Positions 25,343 to 34,343 of a stretch of DNA of 43,157 bases are shown in pieces. Positions within the stretch are counted from its first letter, which is position 1; every line of letters begins with the position of its first letter. This stretch comes from Bacteroidota bacterium (GTDB taxonomy: Bacteria; Bacteroidota; Bacteroidia; Bacteroidales; Prolixibacteraceae), in contig JAHEYT010000057.1 in assembly GCA_023251455.1 (NCBI GenBank), positions 1 to 43,157 on the forward strand, given 5' to 3'. Made by a program: the position numbers and the translations under genes. The notes beneath the pieces were generated by a model. The model was not told where the DNA came from and did not search any database. It was given only the letters and a program-made list of their open reading frames with translations.

Positions 25343-25765
25343 TTACACTTTTTGGGCTTCAACTAACCTGATCCCATTATCACCTTCCTTTATCCTGACT
25401 TCCACAATTCCCTCAGGCAATAATTGTTCAATCATTTCAGGCCATTCAATAAAACAGTAATTCCCACTGTAAATATAATCTTCATATCCCAGATCAAAAG
25501 CCTCTTCAATCTTTTTAATACGGTAAAAATCAAAATGGTAGATTACTGATCCATTTGCGGTAGTATATTCGTTGATCAGGGCAAATGTCGGACTCGTTAC
25601 ATAATCATTCGAGCCCAATTCGTGGCAAATGGCTTTAATAAAGGTAGTTTTCCCGGCTCCCATCGCTCCGTAAAAAGCAAAAATCCTTTCTTCAGGGAAA
25701 TGATTCAACAGCATTTTGGCTGTTTTCTGAAGTGCCGACAGATGTGTAATTTGAGACTGAAACAT
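25343..25765 (-). CDS. tsaE: tRNA threonylcarbamoyladenosine biosynthesis ATPase TsaE
   Basis: Supports formation of the universal t6A37 tRNA modification with TsaB, TsaC and TsaD. A protein of about 140 residues with Walker A FYGAMGAGKTTFIKAIC near residue 31, followed by VTSPTFALINEY and IYHFDFYRI, and FIEWPEMIEQLLPEG, all characteristic of TsaE. An upstream TTG (25774) would add three residues; ATG at 25765 is preferred. The alanine-dehydrogenase-like gene follows on the same strand and probably shares the transcript. Confidence 0.93.
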   Translation of the reverse strand: MFQSQITHLSALQKTAKMLLNHFPEERIFAFYGAMGAGKTTFIKAICHELGSNDYVTSPTFALINEYTTANGSVIYHFDFYRIKKIEEAFDLGYEDYIYSGNYCFIEWPEMIEQLLPEGIVEVRIKEGDNGIRLVEAQKV

Positions 25766-25836
25766 TGATATCAAAATTATTTGTGCAAATTAATAAAACT
25801 TCGTCGAATATGCATAACACTGACTTTTGTTAAAGG

Positions 25837-25864
25837 TTTGAATAAAAAAATTGTATTACTTTTG
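25837..25864 (+). promoter_or_regulatory. Promoter of gcvH
   Basis: TTTG at 25837-25840 and TACTTTTG at 25857-25864 are separated by 16 bases, slightly shorter than the usual 19, but both elements match the Bacteroidota consensus. Transcription would start near 25871, just over 20 bases before the ATG. Confidence 0.6.
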
Positions 25865-25893
25865 ATTCAGAATAAACCGAAAAAAATTATCAT

Positions 25894-26274
25894 ATGAATA
25901 TTCCGGAAAATTTAAAGTACACCAGCGAACACGAATGGATTAGTGTTGAAGGTGATGTTGCATTGGTTGGAATTACCGCATTCGCTCAAGGCGAATTGGG
26001 TGACATTGTTTTTGTTGAAATTGAAACTGAAGGTGAAACTTTAGCAAAAGGAGAAACTTTTGGAACGATTGAAGCAGTGAAAACAGTATCAGATTTGTTT
26101 ATGCCTGTAGGTGGCGAAGTTGTGGAATTCAATCCGGCTCTTGAAGCTTCTCCGGAACTCGTAAATAAAGATCCTTATGGACAGGGCTGGTTAATAAAAA
26201 TAGCCATTTCGAACCAGGACGAGCTTGGCGATTTATTGAGTGCTGCAGAATATCAAGCGATGCTCGAAGCATAA
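25894..26274 (+). CDS. gcvH: Glycine cleavage system H protein
   Basis: The lipoylated carrier of the glycine cleavage system, shuttling the aminomethyl group between the P, T and L proteins. It has 126 residues, normal for the family. The lipoylation site is Lys63 in GTIEAVKTVSDL; YTSEHEWI at the N-terminus and NKDPYGQGWLIKI near the end are typical. It is monocistronic: its own promoter lies upstream, a bidirectional terminator follows at once, and the flanking genes run the other way. The other gcv genes are not in the window. Confidence 0.96.
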   Translation: MNIPENLKYTSEHEWISVEGDVALVGITAFAQGELGDIVFVEIETEGETLAKGETFGTIEAVKTVSDLFMPVGGEVVEFNPALEASPELVNKDPYGQGWLIKIAISNQDELGDLLSAAEYQAMLEA

Positions 26275-26295
26275 ACTAACAAGTACAAAAAAAAA

Positions 26296-26333
26296 ATAAG
26301 CCCTGAAGAATTCTCTTTAGGGCTTATTTTTTT
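26296..26333 (+). terminator. Bidirectional terminator between gcvH and the ammonium transporter gene
   Basis: A hairpin with arms AAATAAGCCCT and AGGGCTTATTT around a roughly 13-base loop, flanked by a run of A on the left and T on the right. It sits between the convergent gcvH and amt genes and can terminate both transcripts. Confidence 0.85.
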
Positions 26334-26345
26334 GAACTGTACTTA

Positions 26346-27584
26346 TTATGCAATATCTCTTGCAACCTCTCCGTGATAGCTAATATCCAGACCTTCTTTT
26401 TCTTCCTTCAACGATGCTTTTACAGTTACCAGGCGGTTAATTCCTTTCAGAAGCAGCAGAGTAAAAAAGAATCCATAAACTGTTGCCAGAAGAATTGCAG
26501 CTATTTGTTTCAATAAAAAGGAAATCCCTCCACCGTAGAAAAGCCCATCAACGCCATTGACATTGATTGTTTTGGTCGCGAATAATCCAAGACAAATGGT
26601 ACCGATAACACCACCCATTCCATGAACGCCCCAAACATCGAGAGCATCGTCCCATTCCTGCTTTTCCTTGAATTTCACGGCCAGATAACAGCCAATTCCG
26701 GCTATAATACCAATCATAACGGCTGATTGGATGGTTACATAACCAGCAGCCGGAGTTATAGTTGCTAAACCTGCAACCGCTCCAGTCATTAACCCAATAA
26801 AAGTAGGTTTCTTCTTTCCAACATTCCATTCAATAATTAGCCAGGTAATTGCTGCAAATGAAGCTGCGATGTCTGTATTAAGGAATGCAGCTACCGTTAC
26901 TTCATTAACTGCCATTTCACTTCCGGCATTAAAACCGTACCAGCCAAACCACAAAAGCGCTGTGCCAATGGCCACCAATGGAATATTATTAGGGACATGA
27001 TTTTTTTCTTTACGGGCACCAACAAAATATACTGATGCCAAGGCTGCAAAACCGGCGGTTGCATGAACGACAATTCCTCCTGCAAAATCGAGAACGCCCC
27101 ATACTGCCAAAAGACCACCGCCCCATACCATGTGAACAAATGGATAATAAACAAATACTTGCCATAAAACCAGAAACCAGATATAGGCCTTAAATGAAAT
27201 TCGATTGATAAACGCTCCGGTAATCAACGCAGGAGTTATGATGGCGAACATCATCTGGTAAGCAATAAAAATATACTCCGGAAATCTTCTTTCAGGCGAG
27301 AAAACTGTTTTTGGAGTAATTCCATGAAACATGGCTTTGTCCAAATTTCCGATAATGCCAAAGAAGTCAGTTCCTTCAGTCATATTTCCGCTGAAGCACA
27401 ATGAATAGCCGAAGAAGAACCACAAAACAGTGGTTAGTCCGAGCGAAACAAAACTTTGCATCATGATATTGAGGACGTGTTTTTTATTTCCGAGTCCTCC
27501 GTAGAAAAATGCCAATCCAGGTGTCATTAACATGACCATACTGGTGGCTAAAATCATAAACGTGGTTAGACCTACATCAAACAT
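26346..27584 (-). CDS. amt: Ammonium transporter, Amt/Rh family
   Basis: Conducts ammonium across the inner membrane. A 412-residue protein with eleven expected membrane segments. Family blocks are MVMLMTPGLAFFYGGL at the start, ALITGAFINRISFKAYIWF, WGGGLLAVWGVLDFAGGIVVHATAGFAAL (containing the first pore His) and DALDVWGVHGMGGVIGTI (with the second). The protein has no cleavable signal peptide, unlike E. coli AmtB. No glnK/PII gene lies beside it in the window, although the two are usually paired. A weak -7-like TATTTTTG on the minus strand lies at 27613-27620. Confidence 0.94.
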   Translation of the reverse strand: MFDVGLTTFMILATSMVMLMTPGLAFFYGGLGNKKHVLNIMMQSFVSLGLTTVLWFFFGYSLCFSGNMTEGTDFFGIIGNLDKAMFHGITPKTVFSPERRFPEYIFIAYQMMFAIITPALITGAFINRISFKAYIWFLVLWQVFVYYPFVHMVWGGGLLAVWGVLDFAGGIVVHATAGFAALASVYFVGARKEKNHVPNNIPLVAIGTALLWFGWYGFNAGSEMAVNEVTVAAFLNTDIAASFAAITWLIIEWNVGKKKPTFIGLMTGAVAGLATITPAAGYVTIQSAVMIGIIAGIGCYLAVKFKEKQEWDDALDVWGVHGMGGVIGTICLGLFATKTINVNGVDGLFYGGGISFLLKQIAAILLATVYGFFFTLLLLKGINRLVTVKASLKEEKEGLDISYHGEVARDIA

Positions 27585-27612
27585 AAATGGGGGATTTTAA
27601 ATTAATGCATGG

Positions 27613-27620
27613 CAAAAATA
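27613..27620 (-). promoter_or_regulatory. Weak candidate -7 element for amt
   Basis: Read on the minus strand this is TATTTTTG, about 28 bases before the amt start. There is no TTTG at the -33 position, so the call is tentative; nitrogen-dependent control by another factor would be one explanation. Confidence 0.3.
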
Positions 27621-27813
27621 ATTAATTTCGCACGCCACCACATAAATAATGGGCTATATTTTTTATTTATTATCTTTTTGTAAACTCACACCCTATTTAT
27701 AAATACCCATATTTCAAATTTAATATACTTATTTTAAACACACCTACCCATTTAATATTGCTCCACCAGAAATACTGCATCCGCTTTGAAGGTATTTCAA
27801 GAAAAGTATGAAG

Positions 27814-27845
27814 CAAAAAAAACCTGCTTTTTGCAAAGCAGGTTT
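27814..27845 (-). terminator. Intrinsic terminator of the rimP-nusA-infB operon
   Basis: AAACCTGCTTT (27820-27830) pairs perfectly with AAAGCAGGTTT (27835-27845) around a 4-base loop; on the minus strand a run of T follows (complement of A at 27814-27820). It begins about 30 bases past the infB stop. Confidence 0.88.
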
Positions 27846-27875
27846 TTGAATTATGAGAAAATTTTGGTTGCTGAA

Positions 27876-30800
27876 CTAGAGCGTCTTGGCAACTTCTGTT
27901 AAAGTAAAGGCTTCAATAAAGTCACCCTCTTTTACATTGTTGTAATTGTCAATATTCAAGCCGCATTCATAACCTTTGTTGACTTCTTTTACATCATCTT
28001 TGAATCGTTTGAGCGATCCTAGAGTTCCGGTATAAATTACAATTCCATCGCGGATTACACGAACTTTGTCTTTCCTGATAATCTTTCCGTCACGGACTAT
28101 ACATCCTGCGATTGTACCAACCTTTGTGATATCGAATGCTTCCATAACTTCGGCTGTTCCGGTAATTTCTTCCCTGATTTCAGGAGAAAGCATACCTTCC
28201 ATCGCCGCTTTTATTTCGTTGATAGCATCGTAAATGATTGAATACAGACGGATATCAATTTGTTCTTTTTCGGCAATCTTCCGGGCATTTACTGAAGGAC
28301 GAACCTGGAATCCAACGATGATTGCATTCGAAGCAGTCGCCAACATGATATCTGATTCAGAGATCGCACCAACCGCTTTATGGATCACATTCACCTGAAT
28401 TTCTTCAGTTGAAAGTTTGATCAATGAATCAGACAATGCTTCGATCGATCCATCCACGTCACCCTTCACAATCAGGTTCAATTCCTGGAAGTTGCCAATC
28501 GCGATACGACGGCCAATTTCATCCAGCGTAATATGTTTCTGAGTACGCAATCCCTGTTCGCGGGCAAGTTGTTCACGTTTGTTGGCAATGTTACGTGCGT
28601 CACGTTCATTTTCCATCACGTTGAATTTATCACCAGCCTGAGGCGCACCGTCCAGCCCGAGAATAATTACCGGTTCGGCAGGAAGGGCTACTGAAACCTT
28701 TTGGTTTCGTTCGTTAAACATGGCTTTCACGTGTCCGTAATACTGACCAGCCAAAAGAACATCACCAACTCTTAACGATCCGTTTTGTACCAATACTGTG
28801 GCTACATAACCTCTACCTTTATCAAGAGTCGATTCCAATACCGCTCCGGTGGCACGTTTGTTCGGATTACCTTTCAGTTCGAGCATTTCGGCTTCGAGCA
28901 ATATTTTTTCGAGTAATAAGTCAACATTTAATCCACTTTTAGCAGATATATCCTGACTCTGGTATTTTCCGCCCCAATCTTCAACCAAGAAGTTCATGGC
29001 AGCTAATTTTTCTTTTATCTTTTCAGGATTTGCACCCGCTTTATCAATCTTATTAATGGCGAAGATGATAGGAACACCTGCTGCCTGAGCGTGGTTGATT
29101 GCTTCAACAGTCTGTGGCATGATGTTATCATCGGCAGCTACAATAATAATTGCAATATCTGTCACCTGGGCACCACGGGCACGCATCGCGGTAAATGCTT
29201 CGTGACCTGGAGTATCAAGGAATGTAATTCGGCGTCCGTCTTTCAGTTTTACATTGTAAGCACCGATGTGCTGGGTAATTCCTCCGGCTTCACCTGCGAT
29301 TACGTTAGTGCTACGAATGTGGTCAAGCAACGATGTTTTACCATGGTCAACGTGTCCCATCACTGCAACAACAGGAGCCCTTGGCAATAATTGTTCTTCG
29401 GTATCTGGTTCTTCTTCGATAGCAACCTGAATTTCAGCACTCACGAATTCCACTTTAAAGCCAAATTCATCAGCCACAACAGCCATTGTCTCAGCATCCA
29501 GGCGTTGGTTGATCGACACGAACAAACCAAGGCTCATACAGGTAGAAATAACACTGGTAACCGATGTATCCATCATGGTAGCCAACTCGTTAACAGAAAC
29601 GAATTCAGTTACTTTCAGAATATTCAGATTTTCAGTGTCGCGTTCTGCCTGAGCGGCCATTTTATCGCTGACCATCTGACGTTTATCTTTCCGGTATTTC
29701 GAACCTTTAGATTTCGTTCCTTTGGTTGTCAGGCGAGCCAGTGTATCTTTAATTTGCTTTTGTACATCTTCTTCGCTTACTTCCTTTTTAAGAAGCGTGC
29801 GTTTTTTTAATCCCGGTTTATCGCCAGCTGGTCTTGGCGCGCCACCAATATTTTTGGTAACCACCAGTTTTTTCCGTTCGCCTGCAACAACAGGTTTATC
29901 GGCAACATTCACACGTTGCTGCTGATTTCCCGGAATATCTTTTGTGATACGTTTTCTTTTTTTCTTGCGATTTGCCTGAGCAGCGGCATCGTTCGATGGA
30001 CCTGCAGGTCTTTTATCTGAAGGAAGTTCGATCTTGCCAACGACTGTTGGTCCTGATAAACGTTCAGCTTTAGCTTTAATAACAGTTGGTCCGACACGTT
30101 CCGGACGTTCTGCTGGAGGAGTTCCTGGCTGAACAGCTTCTCCTTCAGAAGGTCTTTGAACATCACGTCGTACGCGTTCGCGATCTTTGCGTTCATCTTC
30201 CTTCTGTTTTTTGCTCTTCTTCGCCGGTCTGGTCTTTTGATTTAATAAATCAAGATCAATACGGCCCACAACCTTCACATCTTCAACCGTTGGAACATTG
30301 GTTGTAACATGATCTGAACTAAATCGGTCATCTTCCGATTCCGAACGAACAGACTCTTCCTTTACTTCAGGAATTACAACTGGTTCTGGTTTTTCTTCTC
30401 TCGGTGGTTTTTGCGCCTTAACTTCAGGAACAACGACTGGTGTTTCCTGAACAGGTTGGGCTTCAACTACCGGTTTCTGTTGGACTGGTTTTGGTTTTTC
30501 AACAGGAACCGGAGGAACAACAGGTTCTTCCTTTTTCTTTGCACCACTCAGGTTGTCAAGGTCGATCTTGCCAATCACTTTTGGAGATTCAATTTCCTGA
30601 CGGTTGGTAGTGACAAATTCTTCCTTATGCTCGTGCCTTACCGGTTTTGGCTCGACATGCTGCACAGGTTCAACCTTTTTTGAAGTGTGGCCTTTAATAA
30701 TGACCTCATCATCCACATAATCTTCGTCAACATGTTTGTGACCTGTATCTTTCACATCTTCCAATGAGATTGATTCATGAGCACCACGGTGACTTTTCAG

Positions 30801-31007
30801 ATTGATTTTCTCTGACTCTTTTTTAAGACTGATATCGCCTTTATATTCTTTTTCAAGAAGATGAAATGCGTCATCAGTAATTTTGTTGTTTGGATTTGTA
30901 TCAATGTCAAATCCCTTCTTGTGCAGAAATTCAACGATGGTTGAAATACCAACATTAAAGTCCCGCGCTACTTTACTTAGTCGTTTTATACTACTACCTA
31001 TAACCAT
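27876..31007 (-). CDS. infB: Translation initiation factor IF-2
   Basis: The GTPase that places initiator tRNA on the 30S subunit and joins the ribosomal subunits. At 1043 residues it is long, mainly through an extended Pro/Lys/Glu-rich N-terminal region (about residues 60-450) that is variable in the family. An IF2-N-like domain begins the protein ([24 protein letters not shown]). The G domain has GHVDHGKTS at about 549-557, DTPGHEAF and [10 protein letters not shown], then domains II, III and the C-terminal IF2-C domain ([18 protein letters not shown]). It follows nusA after 119 bases and ends before a strong terminator. Confidence 0.97.
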   Translation of the reverse strand: MVIGSSIKRLSKVARDFNVGISTIVEFLHKKGFDIDTNPNNKITDDAFHLLEKEYKGDISLKKESEKINLKSHRGAHESISLEDVKDTGHKHVDEDYVDDEVIIKGHTSKKVEPVQHVEPKPVRHEHKEEFVTTNRQEIESPKVIGKIDLDNLSGAKKKEEPVVPPVPVEKPKPVQQKPVVEAQPVQETPVVVPEVKAQKPPREEKPEPVVIPEVKEESVRSESEDDRFSSDHVTTNVPTVEDVKVVGRIDLDLLNQKTRPAKKSKKQKEDERKDRERVRRDVQRPSEGEAVQPGTPPAERPERVGPTVIKAKAERLSGPTVVGKIELPSDKRPAGPSNDAAAQANRKKKRKRITKDIPGNQQQRVNVADKPVVAGERKKLVVTKNIGGAPRPAGDKPGLKKRTLLKKEVSEEDVQKQIKDTLARLTTKGTKSKGSKYRKDKRQMVSDKMAAQAERDTENLNILKVTEFVSVNELATMMDTSVTSVISTCMSLGLFVSINQRLDAETMAVVADEFGFKVEFVSAEIQVAIEEEPDTEEQLLPRAPVVAVMGHVDHGKTSLLDHIRSTNVIAGEAGGITQHIGAYNVKLKDGRRITFLDTPGHEAFTAMRARGAQVTDIAIIIVAADDNIMPQTVEAINHAQAAGVPIIFAINKIDKAGANPEKIKEKLAAMNFLVEDWGGKYQSQDISAKSGLNVDLLLEKILLEAEMLELKGNPNKRATGAVLESTLDKGRGYVATVLVQNGSLRVGDVLLAGQYYGHVKAMFNERNQKVSVALPAEPVIILGLDGAPQAGDKFNVMENERDARNIANKREQLAREQGLRTQKHITLDEIGRRIAIGNFQELNLIVKGDVDGSIEALSDSLIKLSTEEIQVNVIHKAVGAISESDIMLATASNAIIVGFQVRPSVNARKIAEKEQIDIRLYSIIYDAINEIKAAMEGMLSPEIREEITGTAEVMEAFDITKVGTIAGCIVRDGKIIRKDKVRVIRDGIVIYTGTLGSLKRFKDDVKEVNKGYECGLNIDNYNNVKEGDFIEAFTLTEVAKTL

Positions 31008-31126
31008 AAACCCACTCAGTTAAATAAACCTCAAAATAATTTCTAAGGAATTAACGATGATGCAATTTTACATTCAAAATCTAAAATGCCCTAATTTTCA
31101 AGCAAAAAATTTGAATAAACTTTCGC

Positions 31127-32362
31127 CTATTCAAATTCATTTTTCAGTATTCTAAGAACTTCGTCGATCGTTTCCTCTTCGAGATCGGTTCTTTTGATCA
31201 GTTCTGACCGGGTAAGACTTAATACGTTTTTAGCCGTATCGCAACCAATTGATTTCAGTTGGTCAATCACCCAGCTTTCAATTTCATCGGAAAATTCATC
31301 CAGATTCACATCTTCATCGTCCTGAGCCACTTCGCGGTAAACATCAATTTCGTAGCCGGTCAACTGGCTTGCCAATCTGATGTTCAACCCACCTTTTCCG
31401 ATAGCCATCGAAACCTCATCGGGTTTCAGATAAACATCGGCTCTTTTGGTGTCTTCGTGCAACTTAATGGATGATACTTTGGCTGGATTCAATGCACGTT
31501 GAATGAACAACTGCAAATTTGCCGAATAATTAATAACATCAATATTTTCGTTACGCAATTCACGAACGATGCCATGAATACGCGATCCTTTCATTCCAAC
31601 ACAAGCTCCAACCGGGTCGATACGTTCGTCGTAAGACTCAACGGCCACTTTAGCGCGTTCGCCCGGCACCCTGACAATCTTTTTAATGGTGATCAAACCA
31701 TCAAAAATTTCAGGAACTTCCAGTTCGAAAAGGCGTTCGAGGAAAACAGGAGATGTACGCGAAAGAATAATCAGCGGATTGTTGTTCCGTAATTCAACTT
31801 TGTACACTACGGCCCGCAGGTTATCTCCTTTTCTGAAATAATCTGAAGGAATCTGCTCTGTTCTTGGAAGAATCAGTTCATTGCCTTCGTCATCCAGAAT
31901 CAGGATTTCTTTTTTCCAAACCTGATAAACTTCACCGGCAACGATGTCACCGATCTTGTTTTTGTATTTGTTGTAAATATGGTCTTTTTCAAGTTCCATA
32001 ATGCGACTGGCAAGGTTTTGACGCAAATTCAGAATAGCCCTGCGACCAAAATGGGCCAATTTTACCTCGTCGGTTACTTCTTCGCCAATTTCATAATCTG
32101 TGTCAATTTTTTTGGCTTCTTTCAAAGTGATCTGCCTGTTTGGATCTTCAAAATCCTCGTCAGCAACCACTTCTCTATTGCGCCAAATCTCAAAGTCACC
32201 TTTATCGATGTTAATAATCACATCGAAGTTTTCATCTGTGCCATAGGTCTTTTGAAGAACATTTTTAAACACGTCTTCCAATACGCTCATCATTGTGGCG
32301 CGATCGATGTTTTTAAGTTCCTTAAATTCGGCAAAGGTGTCGATAAGATTAAGAGTCTCCAT
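31127..32362 (-). CDS. nusA: Transcription termination/antitermination factor NusA
   Basis: Binds RNA polymerase and modulates pausing, termination and antitermination. The 411-residue protein has the N-terminal polymerase-binding domain, an S1 domain (about residues 130-200, GDIVAGEVYQVWKKE), and KH1/KH2 domains (VAVESYDERIDPVGACVGMKGSRIHGIV and SMAIGKGGLNIRLASQLTG). A short helical C-terminal segment follows (ENVLSLTRSELIKRT-type residues), but the paired acidic repeats of E. coli NusA are absent. It starts 11 bases after rimP. Confidence 0.95.
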   Translation of the reverse strand: METLNLIDTFAEFKELKNIDRATMMSVLEDVFKNVLQKTYGTDENFDVIINIDKGDFEIWRNREVVADEDFEDPNRQITLKEAKKIDTDYEIGEEVTDEVKLAHFGRRAILNLRQNLASRIMELEKDHIYNKYKNKIGDIVAGEVYQVWKKEILILDDEGNELILPRTEQIPSDYFRKGDNLRAVVYKVELRNNNPLIILSRTSPVFLERLFELEVPEIFDGLITIKKIVRVPGERAKVAVESYDERIDPVGACVGMKGSRIHGIVRELRNENIDVINYSANLQLFIQRALNPAKVSSIKLHEDTKRADVYLKPDEVSMAIGKGGLNIRLASQLTGYEIDVYREVAQDDEDVNLDEFSDEIESWVIDQLKSIGCDTAKNVLSLTRSELIKRTDLEEETIDEVLRILKNEFE

Positions 32363-32373
32363 CTCGTCCCATT

Positions 32374-32835
32374 TTAAAATTTTAATACTTTTTTTGCTTC
32401 TTTTATCTCCGGATAACCCAACGAATGAACCCGTGTTACAAGCTCTTTCTTTTTCGATCCTTCCGATTTTTCTTTTGTTGTTACCTCCAGATCAATTCCC
32501 TGATCGTCGGCTTTTATGAGTATTCCAGTCAGCTTTTGGCCGCTGGTGAGCAATACGTCAATTTCTTTATCTATGTTTTTCTTATACTGACGAACCAAAC
32601 TTAAAGGTTCGCTTAATCCGGCAGAAAATACCGACAATTCGAAATCTTCCACTTCGCGGTCGAGGTTGCTTTCAATAAAACGGCTGATTTCAACGATCTG
32701 ATTAATCGAAATGCCGGTGTCGCTGTCAACCATGACATGAATTACATTGCTTGACGAAACAGTTACTTCAACCAGGAACTGGTCATCAGTAAGCTTTTCA
32801 TTTACAAGTTCTGCTATTTTAATTTTGTCGATCAT
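32374..32835 (-). CDS. rimP: Ribosome maturation factor RimP
   Basis: Needed for assembly of the 30S subunit. The 153-residue protein has the family's alpha/beta N-terminal domain (HVMVDSDTGISINQIVEISRFIE) and the linker ELSVFSAGLSEPL, which corresponds to the conserved VSSPGxxRPL motif but is divergent, with Ala-Gly-Leu-Ser where Ser-Pro-Gly is usual. The C-terminal SH3-like domain follows. It is the first gene of the rimP-nusA-infB operon, an arrangement conserved across bacteria. Confidence 0.92.
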   Translation of the reverse strand: MIDKIKIAELVNEKLTDDQFLVEVTVSSSNVIHVMVDSDTGISINQIVEISRFIESNLDREVEDFELSVFSAGLSEPLSLVRQYKKNIDKEIDVLLTSGQKLTGILIKADDQGIDLEVTTKEKSEGSKKKELVTRVHSLGYPEIKEAKKVLKF

Positions 32836-32850
32836 ATTTGTGTAATAAAA

Positions 32851-32871
32851 TAGGGGACTTTCGATCCCCTA
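32851..32871 (-). promoter_or_regulatory. Leader hairpin upstream of rimP, attenuator-like
   Basis: TAGGGGA (32851-32857) and TCCCCTA (32865-32871) form a perfect 7-bp stem with a 7-base loop. On the minus-strand RNA it is followed by UUUUAUU, and it lies between the predicted start site (about 32892) and the rimP ATG (32835). The layout resembles a weak terminator within the leader, which would suit control of an operon that encodes NusA. Confidence 0.55.
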
Positions 32872-32898
32872 CGCTTTGGTTTCCCCAAATTGTCGGCA

Positions 32899-32929
32899 CA
32901 AAAATAGTAATTTTAATCAAAATGGCAAA
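32899..32929 (-). promoter_or_regulatory. Promoter of rimP-nusA-infB
   Basis: On the minus strand TTTG (complement of 32926-32929), a 19-base spacer and TATTTTTG (complement of 32899-32906) match the Bacteroidota promoter in both elements and spacing. The predicted start near 32892 gives a leader of about 57 bases. Confidence 0.78.
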
Positions 32930-32995
32930 ATCAATTCATTAAGCTTTCTGATTATCAGCAAAAAATAAGAAATGCGACACTCTTCATACATCAAA

Positions 32996-33028
32996 ATTGT
33001 GAGTAAACTTTCTATTTTAGTATGTTTG
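32996..33028 (+). promoter_or_regulatory. Promoter of the HD-domain gene
   Basis: ATTG at 32996-32999 and TATGTTTG at 33021-33028 are separated by 21 bases. The -7 element is a full match and the -33 element a partial one. Transcription would start near 33035, shortly before the TTG start at 33054. Confidence 0.58.
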
Positions 33029-33053
33029 TAGATGCATACAGATATTTAATGCC

Positions 33054-34307
33054 TTGAAAACAAATAAGAAGAAAATAATCAACGATCCGGTTTTTGGGTT
33101 TATCAATATTCGCTCCGAGCTCGTCTTCGATTTAATAGAACACCCGTATTTTCAACGTTTACGCCGAATTAAGCAGCTAGGCTTATCATGCATGGTATAT
33201 CCGGGCGCCAACCACACCCGGTTTGAGCATGCCCTTGGTGCTGTTTATTTGATGAGGTCGGCCATTGCCATCCTGAAATTAAAAGGTCAGGAAATTACCG
33301 ATGAAGAGGCTGATGCGGTTACCATTGCCATTCTTTTACATGACATTGGTCACGGGCCATTTTCGCATGCACTGGAAAGCACCATTGTTCCGGGAGTCCC
33401 GCACGAACGCATTTCAATTTTGCTCATGGAGGAACTAAACCGTCAATTCGATGGCAAGCTCAATCTGGCTATTCGCATTTTTACAGATCAATATCATCGG
33501 CATTTTCTTCATCAACTGGTTTCCAGCCAACTCGACATGGACCGGCTTGATTACCTGAGCCGCGATAGTTTCTTTTCAGGAGTTTCGGAAGGCGTAATCA
33601 GTTCGGAGCGCATTATCAAGATGCTTAACGTACGAAACGACGAACTGGTGATTGAGTACAAGGGGATTTATTCGGTGGAGAACTTCCTGATCGCACGACG
33701 GCTGATGTACTGGCAGGTTTACCTGCACAAAACCGTTCTTTCGGCCGAATACCTTTTGATTAATGTACTCACACGTGCACGCGAACTCGTTCTTCAGGGT
33801 TCCGACTTATTTGCCACACCTGTGTTTAAAGCCTTTCTAACGCATGAAGTAACTCTCGATGACTTTGTTTTTAACCGGTTGGTCAACGGACGTCCGATAC
33901 TGGATTTGTTCGCCAGCCTCGACGACAACGACATTATTGCCTCCATCAAAGAATGGCAAAACCATCCCGATCCGGTATTATCTTATCTTTCCAATTGCAT
34001 AATCAACAGGCGATTGTACAAAATTAAGATCAGCAAGAAACCGATTCCGGAGCAGAAGGTTAACTTACTCAAAGAGAAAATATGCTCCCATTTTAATGTT
34101 TGCGATGACCAGATGCACTATTTCCTCATTGCCGACACCATTTCGAACAGCGCGTACAACAAGGCTTCCAGCGAAAAAATTAATGTTTTATTCAAAAACA
34201 ATAAGATAAGCGACATTGCGGATGCTTCGGATATAAACCTCTCGGTTTTCTCTGAAACGGTAAGGAAATATTTCATCTGTTATCCGAAAGAATTGGACAT
34301 TAAGTAA
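33054..34307 (+). CDS. HD-domain phosphohydrolase (dGTPase/SAMHD1-like)
   Basis: A 417-residue cytoplasmic metal-dependent phosphohydrolase. The HD motif set is complete: HTRFEHALGAVYL gives the first His, ILLHDIGHGPFSHALE the HD pair (about residues 95-110), and SSQLDMDRLDYLSRDSF the distal Asp. The sequence resembles the HD proteins related to dNTP triphosphohydrolases and SAMHD1, so a nucleotide substrate is likely but unproven. The start is TTG at 33054: no in-frame ATG occurs before the conserved PVFGFINIRSELVFDLIEHP block, and the promoter lies just upstream. It precedes lpxD by 36 bases. Confidence 0.88.
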   Translation: MKTNKKKIINDPVFGFINIRSELVFDLIEHPYFQRLRRIKQLGLSCMVYPGANHTRFEHALGAVYLMRSAIAILKLKGQEITDEEADAVTIAILLHDIGHGPFSHALESTIVPGVPHERISILLMEELNRQFDGKLNLAIRIFTDQYHRHFLHQLVSSQLDMDRLDYLSRDSFFSGVSEGVISSERIIKMLNVRNDELVIEYKGIYSVENFLIARRLMYWQVYLHKTVLSAEYLLINVLTRARELVLQGSDLFATPVFKAFLTHEVTLDDFVFNRLVNGRPILDLFASLDDNDIIASIKEWQNHPDPVLSYLSNCIINRRLYKIKISKKPIPEQKVNLLKEKICSHFNVCDDQMHYFLIADTISNSAYNKASSEKINVLFKNNKISDIADASDINLSVFSETVRKYFICYPKELDIK

Positions 34308-34322
34308 TTTAAACTATTTTTG
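34293..34322 (+). promoter_or_regulatory. Internal promoter of lpxD
   Basis: TTG at 34293-34295, a 19-base spacer and TATTTTTG at 34315-34322. The -33 element lies inside the end of the HD-domain gene. A start near 34329 fits ATG 34344 for lpxD and excludes the earlier TTG at 34320, which is part of the -7 element. Confidence 0.62.
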
Positions 34323-34343
34323 CACGGCAAATCGAAAACAAAT

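Noticed and set aside
25772..25779. TAATTTTG on the minus strand as a tsaE promoter
   Set aside because: It would place the transcript start at about the start codon, and there is no -33 element. It could only work for a leaderless message.
27715..27722. TAAATTTG on the minus strand as an amt promoter
   Set aside because: It matches TAnnTTTG, but there is no -33 element at the right distance and it lies 131 bases before the gene, in very AT-rich sequence where chance matches are frequent.
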